From Lycocorax pyrrhopterus obiensis (Eukaryota; Chordata; Aves; Passeriformes; Paradisaeidae): DNA of 64,000 bases. The position numbers were made by a program, and so were the translations under genes. Positions 59,560 through 64,000 of the stretch are shown here, one piece after another. Location of the stretch: positions 6,565,465 to 6,629,464 of the forward strand of contig JACSVZ010000004.1 in assembly GCA_014706295.1 (NCBI GenBank), in the 5' to 3' direction. Positions within the stretch are counted from its first letter, which is position 1. Each line of letters starts with the position of its first letter. Below the pieces are notes generated by a model. The model searched no databases and was not told where the DNA came from. It saw only the letters and a list, made by a program, of their open reading frames with translations.

Positions 59560-60450
59560 GCTCGGGAAACTCTTTAACATCTCGTATTTAATAATCAGCA
59601 TAAAGACACGAAGATAAAATGTATGAGATGCTCGTGGTACGTGGCTGCCACTTAACAAGTGTCACGTATTTGGGAGTGTGTGTACGGCAGAAAGGCAGCA
59701 TATGTATTCCGAGATTTGCGTTGACTCTGCTGGTTTTGTGTCACCTCTTACATAAAGTAATAACAAAGTGAACACAACACAGATTATGTTCATCTGGATC
59801 CCTGAACGAGCTGAAAAGAATTATTTATTTCTTTTTCTCTGCGTGTGTGGTCACAACAAGATAAGTAACACCGCATAGGGAATATGGAGTGTCTCACAAA
59901 AAAAGAAAGAGAAAGAGAGGTAATATATCTCTGAGAAAAAAATGTAAAATTAGGGAAAAAATAAAAAAGACTGTAGGCAGGAAATAGACATCAATTTCTT
60001 GTGACTGCCACAATGGAAGCTAACGCCCGGGATGCCAGCTTTTGTTAAGAGGCATCAAATTGTTATGTAATTTAACAGCCTGATTGGCAGGGCAAATGTG
60101 AGCTAAAGTAAGGTGTGTGTACGGTTTGTCAGATTCCAGGGATGATCATTTGAAGCTAATCCTTTTACTTTTCACACAGTCATCTTTACAGAAGTCTTTC
60201 CCTTCATGTTTGCATTATCTCAAATTGTTGGGCAGCTACATGTGTATTTTTTGCATGTATGTGATAAAGTTAATTTATAATTAATTTCCAGATTAAGACA
60301 TCTAGGCAGGCAGAGGAATCTTCAGATGTTGTTAATTGTTTTCTGTGGGATGTGTTTCTTTTAAAGTTTTAATAATCAGCAATTGAAGCTGAAGAGCTTT
60401 TTTTGACAGGATTGTTTTTGCAAGCCTACAACTCCAAGGAAATAGTTGAG
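59560..60450. promoter_or_regulatory. candidate conserved non-coding region
   Basis: A long island of complex sequence retains CpGs in AT-rich context (gtacgtgg, gtcacgtatt, gtacggc, ttccgagatttgcg, ctaacgcccggg). It has an E-box-like cacgt word, gatcattt, a tgtttgcattatc POU-like word, and taattaatttcc. The block around 60010-60110 is especially rich in distinct motif words without repeats. No frame is coding-like. Confidence 0.32.
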
Positions 60451-61279
60451 CTTTTCAAATATTTTAGTGGTGAAAAGCACAGTCATCCCAGTACACCACT
60501 TCCCAGGAGGCTGTGTTAAAAGGTGGAATCTTTGTGTTAAAATATTTGGAATCTATAGAGTGATGTGTGTGCTTGTTGTTATTTCAGATGTATAGGGCAT
60601 GTTTATTAGCAGAGCTCCTCTCTGAAACATTCGTGCTTTTTTTAGGTGCTGAGATGGGAGCTGAGCTCCTTCTAAAACCTAGAGAATACTGAGCACTTGA
60701 AAAACGTGTCTGTGAGCTCATTTAAAAGTTGGGTCCATGATGAGAAAGCAATGCAAGCAGCATTAATGTGGCACTTAATTAAAAACTATTAAGTGTTAGG
60801 AATTTTGATCCTTACTGGGAAAATGTGCTCTTTATTATGGGACATCCACACATCAGCAGAGCTCTTGGAAAAAATTTGGCTACTTCCAAAGTAAATGACT
60901 GCTTAGCATAAGTAAAATCAGTACCAGCTAACCCAGCAATGCTACACCACAGTATTTAATATTATTTCATTTGAAAATGCAAAGCAGTTGTTCCAGTATG
61001 GAATTTCTGTTCCCAAGGATCCAGTGAATGCTTTGGAGTTTTTTATACTCCTTAGACTAGAGGATCTACTTCTAACCCAACTCTTCTCTCATGGGCTCTT
61101 GCATATTGCACTGAGGTTGAAGTAAGCTGGAGACTGAGATCACAGTGATTTATCAAATGTGATCTGTTTTCCACTGGTGACAGAACACTTGCAACTTTCT
61201 TGGAAGTAATGGTGGGGGTTTTCGTGCATTTCTTCTGTGAAACAGCTACTGTTGCCAAAATGTTTTGCGCAGGGAAGTA
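60451..61279. other. non-coding DNA, no gene seen
   Basis: AT-rich sequence without recognised exons, repeats or strong motif clusters. Confidence 0.5.
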
Positions 61280-61830
61280 AAAAACAATTTATTTCTTAAT
61301 TAGCACCAGTGTCAATGCTCCGTGTTTCACTCAGACACAACAGCCGCGTATCCAGTGTGACTCAAGGAGCAGATATTCCTTGGGAGAGCTCCCTGCCCTC
61401 TGTGCTCGGGGTGGATGTGCCATCTGCATTGCCAGGGAACTCCGTGTCGGTATTTCTGTGTGCTTCTTGCTCTGCAGTCAGTCTTTGAAGGGAAAACACG
61501 TGTTATTAAGTAATATCAAGATTATTAATATTGTCCGTTTGAGCCACATTAGCGTCTGCTCAGCAATCTCTAAATGCTGTTACTTTTCAACAGCGTGCTG
61601 TAACAAATTAAAGTGCAACTTAAATTTATACTTCCAAGGATCCCAATTCAGGAGGGGATTTCAGTTCTATTTTCATCATAGCTCAGTGCATACCTTGCTG
61701 AAATGTATTATCATCCCCATTAGACAAATGCACTTGGAATTGTTGCAGTTCTATTCCACGCATCAACACCTGCTTGTTTCCTTTCTTATTAAAAATGGAT
61801 ATGCACTGAAATCTGGTCACATCTGAGAGG
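61280..61830. promoter_or_regulatory. candidate conserved non-coding element
   Basis: The stretch has cttaattagc, aagattattaatattg, gccgcgtatcc, acacgtgttatt (an E-box palindrome cacgtg) and ccacgcatc words. A 148-codon plus-strand frame (61380-61826) crosses it, with a cysteine-containing but domain-less peptide. Constraint at the DNA level seems the likelier reason for the unusual sequence, though I cannot measure it. Confidence 0.28.
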
Positions 61831-62752
61831 ATAAAAACAGTTATGAGAAGCAAATCAAGGATTTTGTAGCAGAACTGGAGCACACCTCCTCCAGCAGCTC
61901 TGTACGAGCTGGACCCTGGCATGTGTTTTCCACGGAAGACTCTTAGCATGTTGAGGCTGCTTTCTGTGACCTAATGGTGATTTTAAATGGATAGATTTAA
62001 CTAGAGAGGTTTTCTTGCACATGACCTTTAAAAGGGGAAAAGAACAATGTTAGCATTCTACCCAAACCCTGTAGTCTGTCACTTTGTGTACCATATCATT
62101 ACTGGCAAAATTTAAAGGAAAACTGCCCCCATTTCACTCAGCCCAGCAATAGGAAAGTTCACAGGCTAAGAAGCACTTGTCACCGTTTTTTAAATTACAA
62201 TTGGCATTCCTGAGGAAGCGGCCATTGTACTGAAATGTGATCTCTCTATTCTCTCTGTCTCTCTGCTGGCCAGCTGCTGTGGGTGGGAATGTCTGCCACA
62301 CACCCAGTGAGGAGGTGCTAACTGAGTTACAAAAACGTATCGCCACCCAAAGATGATGTTCCCGCTCCCTGGAGGGCGGTACAGGATGTGGATGGAAGCC
62401 CACATTTCCACTAGGAAGGAGCAGAGGTGTTCCAGGATGGATTTGGGCTGGCTCAGGAGCAGTTTGGTGTGCAGGGCATTTCCCCTGACTGTGCTTTCTT
62501 TTTTTGAATGTCCCCTTCAGTTAAATCCAGACACTCCCCAGGCTGTGTGGTTAAGAAAGCAGGTTTTCAGCCGGCAAGAAATGGTGACCCAATGCAGAGG
62601 TATTTGTGTGACTGTGAATGTGGCCTGAGACAGCAACTTGTGAGCAGTCAGGTGCCCCACTTCGTCTCAATGGCCTGCTGGCTTGGAGCCATAAAGCTTT
62701 AAAGACAAATCTTCTGCTTCCTATCTCCTACTTTTTTTCCTTGTGTTGTGGT
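61831..62752. other. non-coding DNA, no gene seen
   Basis: No gene is recognised. A pyrimidine-rich tct/ctct patch lies at 62240-62265 and a short T-run at 62498-62505. Confidence 0.5.
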
Positions 62753-62885
62753 ATCATCATAGAATGGCCTTGGTTGGAAGGGACCTTAAAGCTCATCCAG
62801 TTCCACCTCCTGCCTGGGCAGGGACCCTTCCACTATTCCAGGTTGCTCCAAGCCCTGTCCGACCTGGCCTTGGACACTTGGGGCA
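62753..62885 (-). mobile_element. 5'-truncated CR1 LINE copy (3' end only)
   Basis: On the plus strand the segment begins with atcatagaatgg (complement of the CR1 8-bp terminal repeat) and continues with ttggaagggaccttaaag, catccagttcc, gggcagggac, aggttgctcc and gacctggccttggacact. These are hallmarks of avian CR1 3' untranslated ends read in reverse. The element's sense strand is therefore minus, and only about 130 bases of its 3' end are present, the usual outcome of incomplete reverse transcription. Divergence from the remembered consensus is modest, so this copy is far younger than the LINE fossil at 49 kb. Confidence 0.93.
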
Positions 62886-64000
62886 AATATGTGTGGACTC
62901 TAAACAGCTCAGGGTGCTGTGTTGTTAAATACCAGAAATGCAAAATAAAAGTCTGACCCTGCAGAACTTGTAGATTGTAAACAAGTCAAAGTCTTAAGGA
63001 AGGAGCACAGTGTGTGTTATTAAATGAGCAGCGATTGGTTTAAAGGCAGGGAGATGAATGGCAGGCAGGTAAAAGAACACTGGTCTGCAGGAGTTGCCCA
63101 GCCTTGACGTGCTGCTTATGCCCTTTGTCTGGAGAAGACCAAGGTGCTCCCCACTGACCCTCAGGGGTTTATTGAGCTCATCTTTAGTCCTGGGTTCAGC
63201 AAATGATGACATGGGGTGAGTGCACAGCTCACCTTGACCAGGGCCATAGCTGCTGGACTGAGGAGTGACCTCTGGGACATGGAAGGAAGAGTTATCAGGC
63301 TGCAGACAGCGTTCGGAAACCCAGAAACAGCACCAATTTGGTATAAATCCGAATACGCCAGAGATGGAATTGGGCACTTCTGATATAAAGTGGGCTCATA
63401 AAAATGTAGGTCAGTGTACGCAGTTGTGTATTGGTTCAAACTTCTTTAAGGGCTCTCAGGATTTCCACTTCTGGCTGAACCATGATTCAGCCAAGTGATG
63501 TATTATCAAGCTGGTACTGAGGCCCTGATTATTGGGTTTGATATCATTTGTGATTCTGGCATTGAGGAAGCTTAGCCCAGAGCACAGGGTGTACGAGTTC
63601 ATTACTTGTTAAAATTGTTTTAAAGATCCATACAGATTATGTGCAATTAGCCAGGACTTCATCTGCCCTGAGCTGCACAGACTCATCTGGAGACAGTGAA
63701 TGTTGCTGATTCTTGTTGCTGAGGTTCTTGTCCTGGTGTGTTTCCACTGCATCTTCCTGAAGCTCTCTGGGCACCAGGTTCTGTCTTTGATCTAATGCAG
63801 GTGTTTTCAAAAGTGCTCTGCTGTCACCTGGCCCAAGAGATCTTGATTATAATTAGAAATAGTGAAAAGTACATTGAACTAAGATTTTCAGGCTGCTTTC
63901 CCTACAAATTTTTATATTGTTGACCTGTGAAAAACTGGCATTGTTTTTCTTTAAAGAAAATATTTTTCTCCTGAAAACACGAATTCTTTGTAATAATAGG
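62886..64000. other. non-coding DNA, no gene seen
   Basis: No exon or repeat is recognised up to the window edge. Frames of 92-127 codons on the minus strand (62994-63439) lack domains. Confidence 0.5.

Noticed and set aside
1..64000. CRISPR array, operon or other prokaryotic system
   Set aside because: No spaced direct repeats of the right size, no coding density and clear vertebrate retroelements.

Overview
The window looks like a gene-poor stretch of nuclear DNA from a bird, most likely a passerine (songbird). Two interspersed repeats support this. One is a short 5'-truncated copy of a chicken-repeat-1 (CR1) LINE near 62.8 kb, with the 3' end typical of sauropsid, mainly avian, CR1. The other is a tRNA-derived SINE with a CR1-like tail near 58.5 kb, which I recognise as TguSINE1-like (tRNA-Ile head plus CR1 tail, described from zebra finch). 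Base composition is AT-rich with scattered CpGs, and recognisable repeats are few, as is normal for bird DNA. I see no bacterial or viral gene organisation.

I find no protein-coding gene, no functional tRNA or rRNA, no known microRNA and no CRISPR array. The open reading frames, the longest being 244 codons, are chance products. Some read through minisatellites or GC-rich DNA; others cross AT-rich, conserved-looking non-coding DNA. None shows a protein domain I recognise, except a fossil reverse-transcriptase fragment inside an ancient LINE. The window is best read as intergenic DNA (a gene desert) or the inside of a very large intron.

Layout. 0-1.6 kb: a 20-bp triplicate repeat, two adjacent minisatellites (12-bp and 10-bp units) and a GC-richer flank. 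1.6-22 kb: mostly featureless AT-rich DNA with a few short conserved-looking islands. 22.8-28.2 kb: islands rich in homeodomain-type TAAT/ATTA cores. 28.8-29.2 kb: long pyrimidine tracts. 29.2-33.1 kb: ordinary DNA with one possible exon-like segment. 33.1-43.8 kb: the densest run of enhancer-like DNA, with an octamer (POU-type) word in several places. 43.4-53.5 kb: three long C or G homopolymers and, at 49.0-49.9 kb, the fossil LINE on the minus strand. 54.5-55.1 kb: an ancient palindromic repeat relic followed by a conserved-looking island. 58.5 kb: the SINE. 59.6-61.8 kb: two more conserved-looking islands. 62.75 kb: the CR1 copy.

Taken together, the spaced AT-rich islands, the low repeat load and the lack of exons resemble the regulatory deserts that flank developmental transcription-factor genes. 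That is inference from composition and motif words only. I could not align the sequence to other genomes, and I do not recognise which gene it would belong to. I found no new gene system. The most interesting items are the ancient repeat relics inside conserved-looking DNA, the enhancer-like cluster and the paired minisatellites.
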